This document shows, piece after piece, positions 24,805-33,044 of a stretch of DNA of 64,000 nt. Origin of the DNA: Oscillatoria sp. FACHB-1406. Its GTDB lineage: Bacteria; Cyanobacteriota; Cyanobacteriia; Cyanobacteriales; Spirulinaceae. A program made the translations under genes and the position numbers. How positions within the stretch are numbered: the first letter of the stretch is position 1; the number at the start of each line of letters is the position of its first letter. The stretch is from NCBI RefSeq assembly GCF_014698145.1, contig NZ_JACJSM010000003.1:248001-312000 (forward strand), written 5' to 3'. Under the pieces are notes generated by a model, which saw only the letters and a list, made by a program, of their open reading frames with translations, was not told the origin of the DNA and did not search any database.

Positions 24805-26109
24805 TTAAACCAGAACGGGCTGCCAATCCAAGCGCTCTAATGCTTGCGCCCGCTCCCAAGCCCGCTCGAAGCTGTCGAGTTTGGCATCAATCGTGAAAGT
24901 TTCGCCAATCGAACCTTGGACGGCTTCTTGGGTTTTTAAGCCGTTGCCGGTGATGTAAACAACGGTGGTTTCTTCGGGATCGATTTTACCGGCTTCGACT
25001 AATTTTTTCAGCACGGCAATCGTCGTTCCGCCCGCTGTTTCGGTGAAAATGCCTTCGGTTTCGGCGAGCAATTTAATCCCTTCAATGATTTCGGCATCGT
25101 TAGCAGATTCAATTGTGCCGTTCGTCTTCCGAGCTAATTCTAAAGCATAAACGCCGTCGGCGGGATTGCCGATCGCGATCGATTTTGCAATGGTATTCGG
25201 TTTCACTGGAGCGACAAAATCGCGTCCTTCTTTAAAGGCTTGCGCGACGGGCGAACATCCTTCTGCTTGCGCGCCGCTGAACCGCACGGCTTTATCTTCG
25301 ACTAAACCAACCTTGACGAACTCTTGGAAGCCTTTATGGATTTTATTGTAAAGAGAACCGGACGCGATCGGAGCAACGATATGGTCGGGAAGCTTCCAAC
25401 CCAATTGTTCTGCTACTTCAAAGCCTAACGTTTTCGAGCCTTCGGAATAATAAGGACGCAAGTTAATATTGACAAATCCCCAGCCGTATGTATTGGCAAT
25501 TTCCGAGCAGAGGCGGTTCACTTGGTCGTAGTTGCCCTTAACCGCCATCACCGTGGGATTGTAGATTAGCGTACCCAGGACTTTCCCGGCTTCCAAATCG
25601 GCGGGAATAAACACGCAGCAGTCTAAACCGGCATGGGCTGCGATCGCGGCGGTAGAATTGGCTAAATTCCCCGTACTCGCGCAGGAAACCGTCGTGAAAC
25701 CTAACTCTCTAGCGCGACTCAGCGCCACTGACACCACCCGATCCTTAAAGCTTAAGGTGGGCATATTCACCGCGTCATTCTTAATGTAGAGATTTTTTAA
25801 ACCCAAGCGACGAGCGAGACGCTGCGACTTCACCAGCGGAGTCATCCCCGTTCCCACGTCGATATAGTTATCCGTGACGACGGGGAGAAAGTCGCGGTAG
25901 CGCCAAATGGAGTTTGGACCGGCGGCGATGCTTTCGCGAGTGACGCGAGAGCGGATTAAATCGTAATCGTAAGCGACTTCGAGCGGGGAGAACGTTTCCT
26001 CGCAAACATACAGCGCGCCCGGTTCGTACTCAATCCCGCCTTCTTTGGAGACGAGTTTATTAAAGGTTGCGGTTGAAGCGGTTTTGTCAGTTGCGATCGC
26101 CTGGGTCAT
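24805..26109 (-). CDS. thrC: Threonine synthase
   Basis: 434 residues from ATG at 26109 (MTQAIATDK). The frame stays open 78 bp further, but those residues are unlike the family. The enzyme converts O-phosphohomoserine to threonine with PLP. The PLP Lys is in MPTLSFKDRVVSVALS near residue 120. The phosphate-binding segment SCASTGNLANSTAAIAAHAG and the late ETAGGTTIAVLKKLVEAG are present. A MoaD-like carrier gene follows downstream, and the region upstream is divergent from pflB. Confidence 0.93.
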   Translation of the reverse strand: MTQAIATDKTASTATFNKLVSKEGGIEYEPGALYVCEETFSPLEVAYDYDLIRSRVTRESIAAGPNSIWRYRDFLPVVTDNYIDVGTGMTPLVKSQRLARRLGLKNLYIKNDAVNMPTLSFKDRVVSVALSRARELGFTTVSCASTGNLANSTAAIAAHAGLDCCVFIPADLEAGKVLGTLIYNPTVMAVKGNYDQVNRLCSEIANTYGWGFVNINLRPYYSEGSKTLGFEVAEQLGWKLPDHIVAPIASGSLYNKIHKGFQEFVKVGLVEDKAVRFSGAQAEGCSPVAQAFKEGRDFVAPVKPNTIAKSIAIGNPADGVYALELARKTNGTIESANDAEIIEGIKLLAETEGIFTETAGGTTIAVLKKLVEAGKIDPEETTVVYITGNGLKTQEAVQGSIGETFTIDAKLDSFERAWERAQALERLDWQPVLV

Positions 26110-26515
26110 CTTCGGGTTCTCTCCATTTCCATCAGTTAGTGGCAGATAGTAGCACGCCCCAAAAACCCCGTCAAACAATCCCGACAAAAAAAGTCGGGAT
26201 TAAAAGTTGAGGGTTGAAACCTTTGCTAGAGTGTCGCTTTTACCCATTTGACCTCTAATCCCCAATGCCGTAATACCATCAGGGTAATTGTTAAGATTTT
26301 TAAAGCAAGGAATGTAGAAACTGTCTCCAACTTTCTCCAACCCATCCTCACAAGTTCCCCAAAATCTTCTCCTATAACTAGAGGTATAGGACGTTATACT
26401 CATTCCCGATCGCGATGTTTCCCGCCCGATTCAGCTTAGGAAATGATGCTTATCCCCAATCGTCGCGCTACCGGGAGGAGTGACAAGACCTCTACACACA
26501 ATGGGAGATGCAACG
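26110..26515. other. Divergent thrC-pflB intergenic region
   Basis: 406 bp between thrC (minus) and pflB (plus), presumably with both promoters. It holds the hairpin at 26177-26201. The start of pflB is placed at 26516 because GGGAGA at 26503-26508 lies seven bases before that ATG. Other frames in this stretch are not gene-like. Confidence 0.5.
26177..26201. promoter_or_regulatory. Hairpin in the thrC-pflB divergent region
   Basis: AATCCCGAC (26177-26185) and GTCGGGATT (26193-26201) form a perfect 9-bp stem with a 7-base A-rich loop. It lies 68 bp upstream of the thrC start. It could be a leader structure or an operator. Confidence 0.45.
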
Positions 26516-28747
26516 ATGACAGTCGAACAATGGAATGAATTCAACCCCGGCAATTGGACAAAAGAGGTGGATGTCCGCGATTTCATTCAAAAGAATTACA
26601 CCCCTTTTGAAGGCGATGAATCGTTTTTAGTGGGGGCAACTTCTCGTACTGAAGAACTTTGGCAACAAGTCGCTCAGTTAATGATTAAAGAACGAGAAAA
26701 AGGCATTCTCGATGCCGATACCGCGATCGCATCTACCATTGTCTCCCACGCTCCGGGCTACATTGATAAAGATATAGAACAAATTGTCGGTTTGCAAACC
26801 GATAAACCCCTCAAACGTGCCATCATGCCTTTAGGCGGCATTCGCGTCGTGAAAGCTTCCCTCGAAGCTTACGGTTACAAACTCGATCCCGCCACTGAAG
26901 AAATTTTTACGAAATATCGCAAAACCCACAACGATGGTGTTTTCGATGCTTATACCAAAGAAATGCGTTTAGCGCGGCATTCTGGCATTATTACCGGGCT
27001 GCCCGATGCTTACGGACGCGGGCGAATTATTGGCGATTATCGCCGCGTTGCTTTGTATGGAGTCAACCGCTTAATTGACGATAAAAAAACGCAATTAGAA
27101 TCGCTAGAAGTTGACGCGATCGATGAACCCATTATTCAACTGCGCGAAGAGATTAACGAACAAATCAAAGCTTTGTTTGAACTCATCGCAATGGGACAAA
27201 GTTATGGTTTCGATCTCTCGCGTCCGGCTGCCAATGCAAAAGAAGCCGTTCAATGGCTTTATTTAGCTTATTTAGCCGCTGTGAAAGAACAAAATGGCGC
27301 GGCAATGTCTCTCGGTCGCGTTTCCACTTTCCTTGATATTTACTTCGATCGCGACCTGAAAGCGGGTACGATGACCGAATCGGAATTGCAAGAACTTATC
27401 GACCATTTCGTCATGAAATTGCGGATGGTTCGTTTCCTCCGCACTCCCGATTACAATCAACTATTTTCCGGCGATCCAACTTGGGTAACAGAAGCAATTG
27501 GCGGGATGGGTGAAGATGGTCGTTCGTTAGTTACGCGCACCAGTTTTCGCGTCCTTAATACCCTTTATACATTAGGCCCTGCCCCCGAACCCAACTTAAC
27601 CGTATTGTGGTCGGAACGCTTGCCCAAAGCCTTTAAGCGTTTCTGTGCGAAAGTATCCACAGAAACCAGTTCGATTCAGTACGAAAACGACGACTTACAA
27701 CGTCCGTACTGGGGGGATGATTACGCGATCGCGTGCTGCGTTTCCGCCATGCGCGTCGGCAAACAAATGCAATTTTTCGGCGCGCGAGTCAACCTTGCAA
27801 AATGCCTGTTGTATGCGATTAATGGCGGCAAAGATGAAAAATCTGGCGAACAAATCGCCCCTGCTTATGCACCGATTACCGCAGAATATTTGGATTATAA
27901 CGAAGTAATGCAGCGCTTCGATCGCATGATGGACTGGTTGGCGAAGGCGTATATTAATACCCTCAATGTCATCCATCGGATGCACGATAAATATTGCTAC
28001 GAACGGATCGAAATGGCACTGCACGATCGCGACGTTTTCCGGACGATGGCTTGCGGAATTGCCGGACTATCCGTAGTAGCCGATTCGCTTTCCGCGATTC
28101 AGTATGCAAAGGTGAAAGTTATCCGCGATGACAAGGGTTTAGCGGTTGATTACGAAATCGAAGACGACTTCCCGAAATATGGTAACAACGACGATCGCGC
28201 CGATAGTATTGCGGTTGATTTGGTGAAAGGTTTCATGAATAAACTCAAGAAGCATAAAACTTATCGCAATGCAATCCCCACGCAATCTGTTTTAACAATT
28301 ACCTCGAACGTCGTTTACGGGAAGAAAACCGGCAGTACGCCCGACGGACGCAAAGCGGGCGAACCCTTCGCACCTGGTGCAAACCCGATGCACGGACGCG
28401 ATCGCAACGGCGCGATCGCATCCCTTGCTTCCGTGGCAAAACTGCCTTATGCTTACGCCCAAGACGGCATTTCTAACACCTTCTCCGTCGTCCCAGCGGC
28501 CCTCGGAAAGACAGAACGCGATCGCTTAAATAACCTCGTCGGAATGCTGGATGGATACTTCCACGATGGCGGACATCACATCAATGTGAATGTCTTAAAT
28601 CGCGACACATTATTAGATGCGATGGAGCATCCCGAACTGTATCCGCAACTCACAATTCGCGTTTCCGGTTATGCGGTGAACTTCATTAAATTAACCCGCG
28701 AACAACAGTTAGATGTGATTAAACGAACCTTCCACGAACGGTTTTAA
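26516..28747 (+). CDS. pflB: Pyruvate formate-lyase (formate C-acetyltransferase)
   Basis: 743 residues from ATG at 26516, chosen because GGGAGA lies seven bases upstream and the family sequence starts there ([20 protein letters not shown]). An earlier in-frame GTG exists at 26480. The enzyme splits pyruvate with CoA into acetyl-CoA and formate in anaerobic fermentation. The catalytic Cys-Cys pair is in [14 protein letters not shown] (about Cys407-Cys408), and the glycyl radical site is [20 protein letters not shown] (about Gly718). No radical-SAM activase gene (pflA) lies next to it, so activation must come from elsewhere in the genome. The gene is found in only some cyanobacteria, typically mat-forming or night-fermenting ones. 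Confidence 0.95.
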   Translation: MTVEQWNEFNPGNWTKEVDVRDFIQKNYTPFEGDESFLVGATSRTEELWQQVAQLMIKEREKGILDADTAIASTIVSHAPGYIDKDIEQIVGLQTDKPLKRAIMPLGGIRVVKASLEAYGYKLDPATEEIFTKYRKTHNDGVFDAYTKEMRLARHSGIITGLPDAYGRGRIIGDYRRVALYGVNRLIDDKKTQLESLEVDAIDEPIIQLREEINEQIKALFELIAMGQSYGFDLSRPAANAKEAVQWLYLAYLAAVKEQNGAAMSLGRVSTFLDIYFDRDLKAGTMTESELQELIDHFVMKLRMVRFLRTPDYNQLFSGDPTWVTEAIGGMGEDGRSLVTRTSFRVLNTLYTLGPAPEPNLTVLWSERLPKAFKRFCAKVSTETSSIQYENDDLQRPYWGDDYAIACCVSAMRVGKQMQFFGARVNLAKCLLYAINGGKDEKSGEQIAPAYAPITAEYLDYNEVMQRFDRMMDWLAKAYINTLNVIHRMHDKYCYERIEMALHDRDVFRTMACGIAGLSVVADSLSAIQYAKVKVIRDDKGLAVDYEIEDDFPKYGNNDDRADSIAVDLVKGFMNKLKKHKTYRNAIPTQSVLTITSNVVYGKKTGSTPDGRKAGEPFAPGANPMHGRDRNGAIASLASVAKLPYAYAQDGISNTFSVVPAALGKTERDRLNNLVGMLDGYFHDGGHHINVNVLNRDTLLDAMEHPELYPQLTIRVSGYAVNFIKLTREQQLDVIKRTFHERF

Positions 28748-28770
28748 ATAATGGATAATTGATAATGGAC

Positions 28771-28884
28771 GAATGGCACTGAAATAAGAGTCAAAAAATC
28801 GCCTGTAGAGACGTTGTATACAACGTCTCTACAGATAATTTCGTAGGGTGGGCAGCGCCCACCAGCCTTAAGTCAGTTCCATTC
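28771..28884. mobile_element. Family B MITE-like element, copy 2 (about 114 bp)
   Basis: Left end GAATGGCACTGAAATAAG, right end CTTAAGTCAGTTCCATTC. The interior has a perfect 28-bp palindrome (28805-28832) and a GGGTGGGCAGCGCCCACC palindrome. No duplication flanks it: the left flank is TGATAATGGAC and the right GACAACCCCTC. One side has therefore been rearranged, probably together with the truncated family A copy that follows. Confidence 0.78.
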
Positions 28885-29276
28885 GACAACCCCTCTCCCG
28901 CCCCCCCTCATTCCCCCCCAATTCTGGGCTACTGTGTACACACATCTCGATCGCGGAACCGTTTCGGAACATTCCGATGTCTCAAGAGCCGATGGCTCGT
29001 TTCTCTTTCTCAATAAGCTTGAGTTGTTAAGAATCAACTCTGAATTGTGAAAGCCTTGCCTAGCAAGGCTTATACAGATTGGGGGTCTCAATTTTCTACT
29101 TGTGTGTACACAGTAGCCAATTCTGGGGGGGAAGACAGAGGATGCTTCGCTGTTTGTCGAACGGCGAGGGGGGAGAAGAATTCTCTCTTGCTCCCCTCTC
29201 CCAGGGTTGGGAGAGGGGATGGGGGTGAGGGCGATTCCACTTTCTGAGTGGGGTTTCACCTTAAGTTGACGCTAAT
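28885..29276. mobile_element. Family A element, copy 2: left end missing, interrupted by family C
   Basis: The right end TTAAGTTGACGCTAATG (to 29276) and the CCCTCTCCCA/GGGAGAGGGG interior match copy 1 at 12882-13076. The left terminus is absent; it abuts family B copy 2. A 190-bp family C element (28928-29117) splits the CCCAATTTTGGG-like part of the interior. Confidence 0.75.
28928..29117. mobile_element. Family C MITE-like element (190 bp), nested in family A
   Basis: Perfect 17-bp terminal inverted repeats GCTACTGTGTACACACA (28928-28944) and TGTGTGTACACAGTAGC (29101-29117). Perfect 9-bp target duplication CAATTCTGG at 28919-28927 and 29118-29126. The interior has hairpins (AAGCCTTGC/GCAAGGCTT near 29051-29071) and no gene. 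Confidence 0.88.
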
Positions 29277-29306
29277 GAGCATTGCTATGTCCTCTCTATT
29301 CAGCCT

Positions 29307-29414
29307 TCACTTTTTCCAAGGCCATTTCGTCCCCATTTCAGTTAAAGCAGAGAAGACCAAATAGAGGATGAGAACGGCAATACCAGCTAAAAAAGTAACG
29401 AAGTCTTGATTCAC
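29307..29414 (-). CDS. Possible 35-residue single-pass membrane protein
   Basis: From GTG at 29414 the minus strand reads MNQDFVTFLAGIAVLILYLV, then FSALTEMGTKWPWKK and stop. It has one membrane helix and a basic, Trp-containing tail. Size and topology resemble small subunits of photosynthetic or NDH complexes, but I do not recognise the family. No clear ribosome site precedes the GTG. It could be a chance frame, though such a clean helix and tail between mobile elements is notable. Confidence 0.4.
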   Translation of the reverse strand: MNQDFVTFLAGIAVLILYLVFSALTEMGTKWPWKK

Positions 29415-29530
29415 GATCGATTGTCAATTATCTATTCAGAGTAGGGCGAGTATTGCCGCCATTCTTGAAAAATTCAAACTTGCTACCTTGCCCACCCTAC
29501 TAGCTATAGCAATTATTCATTATAAATTAT

Positions 29531-29557
29531 CCATTATCCATTATCCATTATCCATTA
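29531..29557 (+). repeat. Heptamer array CCATTAT x4
   Basis: Four contiguous CCATTAT units, the last one short by a base. This is an STRR-like cyanobacterial heptanucleotide repeat, related in style to arrays at 37148-37307. Confidence 0.8.
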
Positions 29558-29568
29558 ACTTGTGTTAT

Positions 29569-29666
29569 GCTGAGTAGCGGCACTGTACTACACGCTGAGC
29601 TATCGTTCGGGTTCATTAAGCCCGACGGGTGCGGCAACCGCTGGATTGAGCGCATACCGCTACAGC
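29569..29666 (+). ncRNA. Possible structured RNA upstream of tRNA pair
   Basis: GCTG and TAGCGG (29569-29580) pair with CCGCTA and CAGC (29657-29666), which closes about 98 nt. Inside, CGGG/CCCG around TTCATTAA (near 29608-29624) and GCGG-CAA-CCGC (29630-29640) form hairpins. The central CGGGTTCATTAAGCCCG loop looks like a decayed CAU anticodon arm. It may be a degenerate tRNA of the array that follows, or an unrelated RNA. Confidence 0.3.
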
Positions 29667-29685
29667 GAAATGGGGCAGTTCCACT

Positions 29686-29757
29686 GTTTGATTAGCTCAT
29701 GAGGAAGAGTATTCGACGAATCGTCGAAGCGAGTAGGTTCGACTCCTACATCAAACT
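29686..29757 (+). tRNA. tRNA-like gene with abnormal anticodon loop
   Basis: 72 nt folding as a cloverleaf. The acceptor stem is GTTTGAT/ATCAAAC, the D stem GCTC/GAGT, the anticodon stem TTCGA/TCGAA, and the T arm GTAGG-TTCGACT-CCTAC. The loop is CGAATCG, which lacks U33 and would give a formal AAT anticodon. The arm is a 17-nt near-perfect palindrome. CCA is not encoded. It is a degenerate or unusual tRNA of a small array, 2 bp before the next tRNA. Confidence 0.6.
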
Positions 29758-29759
29758 CC

Positions 29760-29832
29760 GGGAAATTAGCTCATTTGGTAGAGCGATCGGCTCATAATCG
29801 ATTGGTAGCAGGTTCGATTCTTGCATTTTCCA
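29760..29832 (+). tRNA. tRNA with CAT anticodon (Met, or Ile after lysidine modification)
   Basis: A complete cloverleaf: acceptor GGGAAAT/ATTTTCC, D arm GCTCATTTGGTAGAGC, anticodon stem ATCGG/TCGAT with loop CTCATAA, and T arm GCAGG-TTCGATT-CTTGC. Discriminator A is followed by encoded CCA (29833-29835). The first pair is G-C, so it is not an initiator. Whether it reads AUG or AUA cannot be decided without its modification. Confidence 0.8.
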
Positions 29833-29835
29833 CCA

Positions 29836-30218
29836 AGCAATACCCTCGCCGGGGTTACAGGCACCTTGTTTGGGACAAGGCTAATGTTTTGTTAATAAGT
29901 TCTGCGATGGAGGTGTTTGTTCTGTTTCATCGCTACGGCGGCGGAATAGGGCAGCAGTGAGGAAGCTTGCGCTGATGTCGTTCTCCTTCTCTCGAGTCTA
30001 TCCCTTCGTGCGTTTCCGGTTAAACGCAGCGAACGGTAGATTTGGCGGCAGCCGGTTAGGTTGACGGTTTCCTGTTTTGCAGGAGGCTGCAACTTCACCG
30101 CTGCTCGCCTTAATCCAGATTAGGAGAGGCATTCAGCCCGCAACCGAACTGAAAACCACCTCTGTTGGCAGGACTTGAAATATTTATGTAATATATAAAT
30201 GTACAAGCTGTATTGCTT
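29836..30218. other. Non-coding region after the tRNA pair
   Basis: 383 bp with several hairpins but no recognised gene. CCTTG-TTTGGGA-CAAGG (29864-29880) looks like a tRNA-Pro anticodon arm without a matching T arm. GCAGCC...CCTG-TTTTG-CAGG...GGCTGC (near 30048-30090) forms a longer stem. This may be a decayed continuation of the tRNA array. Confidence 0.4.
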
Positions 30219-31817
30219 ATGAATCTTCTTCGTCGCCTGCAATGGCCGAAACTATCCTTTAAGTTACCGAATCTTTCCATGTGGAAAACGTTTTATATCA
30301 AACCCAACGAAATTGGATTGTTATACCATCGCAGCGATTTCCAAAAAATCCTGCGATCGGGGACTTATACTTATTGGGGTCGCCATTATTCGGTGCGAAC
30401 GAACGATTTAAACTATCCGCAGGCGAATATTGAAAATTTAGAGCTTTTACTCCGTACCAATGCAGCGGAATTAAACGAACATCTCCTGGTAGTAAGGACA
30501 GAGTTCAACCAAGCCGCGTTAGTGCGTTTGGGACAAAATTGGATTACCGTCCCGCCCGATCGCGTTATTGCCTTCTGGCGCGGTTTCATTGACGTTGAGG
30601 CGCACCTGTTCAACCTGGAAGAAGATTTGCAACTGCCCGCGAATTTCGTTCAAAAAATTCGCCGCACTGCTTCTTTAAGCGGGGTTAAAAAGGTTCAGAT
30701 TTCTGAGGCTGAAATTGGCTTGCTGTACGTGCAAAATAACTTCGTGCGTCCGTTAGAGCCGGGAGAATATGCGTTTTGGTGTTTCGAGAACGAAGTTTAC
30801 GTTCAAACCTTAAGTCGCCTGATTCCAAATCCCAATTTTCCGCTAGAAAAAGTGTTGATTGAAAATCATCCCGATTTTGTCAACGCTTACTGTACTGCGG
30901 TCGAATTGTCAAGCAATTCAGTGGCAATTGTGCGCGATCGCGGTAAAGCGATCGCGATTCTTCCCCCATGCAGCCAAAAACTCTTTTGGCAAGGCGTTGA
31001 AGTCGAAACCATCGACATTAGCAACAATCCCAAACTGCCCCAAAGTTTAGTTGCGGAATTAGTTTCCGGCTCGCAAGAAACGGTTGCGTTAAGTCACAAT
31101 TTCTTGCATATTTGTCACGTTAATGCCCAGCACGTCGGCTTGCTGTATATCGATCGCGAATTTCGCGAACAACTTCCCGCTGGAATTCATGCTTGGTGGA
31201 TGTTCGGACGCTCGTTTCAAACAGAAGTTTTCGATCTGCGCCAGCAAACATTGGAAGTGTCGGGACAAGATATTTTGTCGCAAGATAAAGTGCCTTTGCG
31301 CGTTAACTTGACGGCGGGCTATCGCATTGTCGATCCGCTAACGGCGCGCAATACGTTGTCGGACATTACGCAGTATTTGTACAAAGAACTTCAGTTTGCG
31401 CTGCGGGCTGCGGTGGGCGAAAAAAGCTTAGATGCGTTACTTGAAGATAAAGGCGGGATCGATCGCGGAATTTCCGACTACATCCGCACTAAAACCGCCG
31501 ATTATGGCATTGCGATCGACTCGGTAGGCGTGAAAGATATCATCCTTCCCGGCGAAATCAAAACTATCTTAAGCAAAGTCGTCGAAGCCGAAAAATCTGC
31601 CGAAGCAAATACCATTCGCCGCCGCGAAGAAACGGCAGCAACTCGCAGTATGTTAAATACCGCGAAAGTGATGGAAAATAACCCCGTTGCTCTGCGTTTG
31701 AAAGAGTTAGAAATTCTGGAACGAATTGCTGACAAAATCGACAAAATTCAAGTCAATGGTAGCTTGGATAGCATCTTAACGGAGTTGATTCAGATCGAAC
31801 GCCGGAATAATGGATGA
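30219..31817 (+). CDS. SPFH/band-7 (slipin-type) protein with triplicated N-terminal motif
   Basis: 532 residues from the first ATG at 30219. The C-terminal part, about 330-500 (SQDKVPLRVNLTAGYRIVDP, LYKELQFALRAAVGEKSLD, KTADYGIAIDSVGVKDIILP), is a prohibitin/slipin (SPFH) domain, followed by an AEKSAEANTIRRREETAATR helix. The motif EIGLLY or HVGLLY plus a GxYxxW-like turn recurs near residues 32, 165 and 305, which shows an unusual triplication. There is no strong N-terminal membrane helix. It probably scaffolds membrane microdomains; the partner is unknown. The stop codon overlaps the left end of a family B element. Confidence 0.82.
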   Translation: MNLLRRLQWPKLSFKLPNLSMWKTFYIKPNEIGLLYHRSDFQKILRSGTYTYWGRHYSVRTNDLNYPQANIENLELLLRTNAAELNEHLLVVRTEFNQAALVRLGQNWITVPPDRVIAFWRGFIDVEAHLFNLEEDLQLPANFVQKIRRTASLSGVKKVQISEAEIGLLYVQNNFVRPLEPGEYAFWCFENEVYVQTLSRLIPNPNFPLEKVLIENHPDFVNAYCTAVELSSNSVAIVRDRGKAIAILPPCSQKLFWQGVEVETIDISNNPKLPQSLVAELVSGSQETVALSHNFLHICHVNAQHVGLLYIDREFREQLPAGIHAWWMFGRSFQTEVFDLRQQTLEVSGQDILSQDKVPLRVNLTAGYRIVDPLTARNTLSDITQYLYKELQFALRAAVGEKSLDALLEDKGGIDRGISDYIRTKTADYGIAIDSVGVKDIILPGEIKTILSKVVEAEKSAEANTIRRREETAATRSMLNTAKVMENNPVALRLKELEILERIADKIDKIQVNGSLDSILTELIQIERRNNG

Positions 31818-31928
31818 ATGGCACTGAAATAAGAAGGAACAAATTGCCCGTAGAGACGTTGTATACAACGTCTCTACGATAATTTTTTAGGGTGGGCAGC
31901 GCCCATCAGCCTTAAGTCAGTGCCATTT
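31816..31928. mobile_element. Family B MITE-like element, copy 3 (113 bp)
   Basis: Left end GAATGGCACTGAAATAAG, right end CTTAAGTCAGTGCCATTT. Perfect 11-bp target duplication GAATAATGGAT at 31805-31815 and 31929-31939. It inserted at the slipin stop codon and recreated it. The interior contains the 28-bp palindrome (31850-31877) and a GGGTGGGCAGCGCCCA block. Confidence 0.88.
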
Positions 31929-31982
31929 GAATAATGGATGAATTGCACTCCCTGAGAGGCGATAGGACTGCTTCAAGTTCTA

Positions 31983-33026
31983 CTATGAATTTCCTAAATC
32001 GGCGATAACATCGACTAAACTGGTGACGACGCGAGTAAAGCGATCGAAATCAATTTTATCGACGGTATCGTCGATTGTATGATAATAAGGGTAGCGATAA
32101 GGAGCCGTATCGGTAATCATAATTCCGGGGTATCCAACCTGCCAAAACGACCAATGATCCGACCAACCCACGCCGGGAACTTTGTTGGGGAGGGAAGCAC
32201 CTTCTGAGGGGAAAGACGCATGGCGGCGAAAGGAAGCGATTGCACCTCTCACTAACGATCCCGATTCGAGATTGCCGATAAAAGCTAGAAAATTGCCGCG
32301 ACTGGGATAAAATAAACCAATCGGAAATGGATATTTTTGAGAGCCGATCGCGTCGGAAAAATAACCGATGGTTTCCAAACTCAGCATCGCTACGATCTTT
32401 TCATTCTTCTGCTTCAAAGCGCGCGCATAGACCAAACTCCCCATATCTTCCGTCCAGTTAAACGGCGGTTCTTCGTTAGTAAATTCAACAAAACGAAGCG
32501 TGCGTTTTGGGGCGCGATCGGCAAAAATTTTAGCTAATTCTAAGGTTGCGACAGCCCCCGTTCCGTTATCATTAGCGCCCGGACTTGTAAAGGCGGAATC
32601 GTAATGTCCGCCAATAACAACAATTTCATCTGGTTTCTCACTTCCGAGTTTTTCGGCTTCGAGGTTGTAGTAAGATTGACCGTCAATTTTATAGTCTTGT
32701 TGCTTGACTTGATATCCAGCTTTAGTTAACTCTTGCTGCAAAAAAGTTTTGGCTTCATTGAGCTTTTCATAACGCCCTTCGTTGCGGCTGCCAATTTCAC
32801 CGGCAAGTTTTTGTAAGTCTTGCTGAAGTAACTCTTTAAGCACAATCTCATCTTTTTGTAAAGGCTTGAAATCGCCTTGGTAGCTTGTTCCCGGCATCCA
32901 AATTAAGACGAAATACGCCCAAATTGTAGCCAGCGCGAAAGTCGATAGCAAGATCGCGATACGAATTAAAGCAGGGCGCGTAACAAGCTTTAATTTGAAT
33001 GAATTTCTCCTTGAAGGTTTGGGCAT
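31983..33026 (-). CDS. M28 family zinc aminopeptidase, membrane-anchored
   Basis: 347 residues from ATG at 33026. One N-terminal membrane helix (ALIRIAILLSTFALATIWAY) anchors it, and the rest is outside the cytoplasm. The M28 di-zinc ligands are visible as GGHYDS, GANDNGTGAVA, FTNEEPP (catalytic Glu and Glu ligand), an Asp in the later segment, and YYHTIDDTVDKID (last His). It should remove N-terminal residues from peptides. It is 18 bp downstream of the cysteine desulfurase gene on the same strand, so co-transcription is likely although no functional link is evident. Confidence 0.87.
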   Translation of the reverse strand: MPKPSRRNSFKLKLVTRPALIRIAILLSTFALATIWAYFVLIWMPGTSYQGDFKPLQKDEIVLKELLQQDLQKLAGEIGSRNEGRYEKLNEAKTFLQQELTKAGYQVKQQDYKIDGQSYYNLEAEKLGSEKPDEIVVIGGHYDSAFTSPGANDNGTGAVATLELAKIFADRAPKRTLRFVEFTNEEPPFNWTEDMGSLVYARALKQKNEKIVAMLSLETIGYFSDAIGSQKYPFPIGLFYPSRGNFLAFIGNLESGSLVRGAIASFRRHASFPSEGASLPNKVPGVGWSDHWSFWQVGYPGIMITDTAPYRYPYYHTIDDTVDKIDFDRFTRVVTSLVDVIADLGNS

Positions 33027-33044
33027 AACCAATAGATTGCTAAG

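Noticed and set aside
26200-26403. 67-residue minus-strand frame between thrC and pflB
   Set aside because: No hydrophobic pattern, no homology recognised, and it lies in the expected promoter region.
26480-26515. GTG start for pflB
   Set aside because: The purine-rich ribosome site is better placed for the ATG at 26516, where the conserved sequence begins.
29775-29960. 61-residue frame across the second tRNA
   Set aside because: It begins inside the tRNA and has no coding features.
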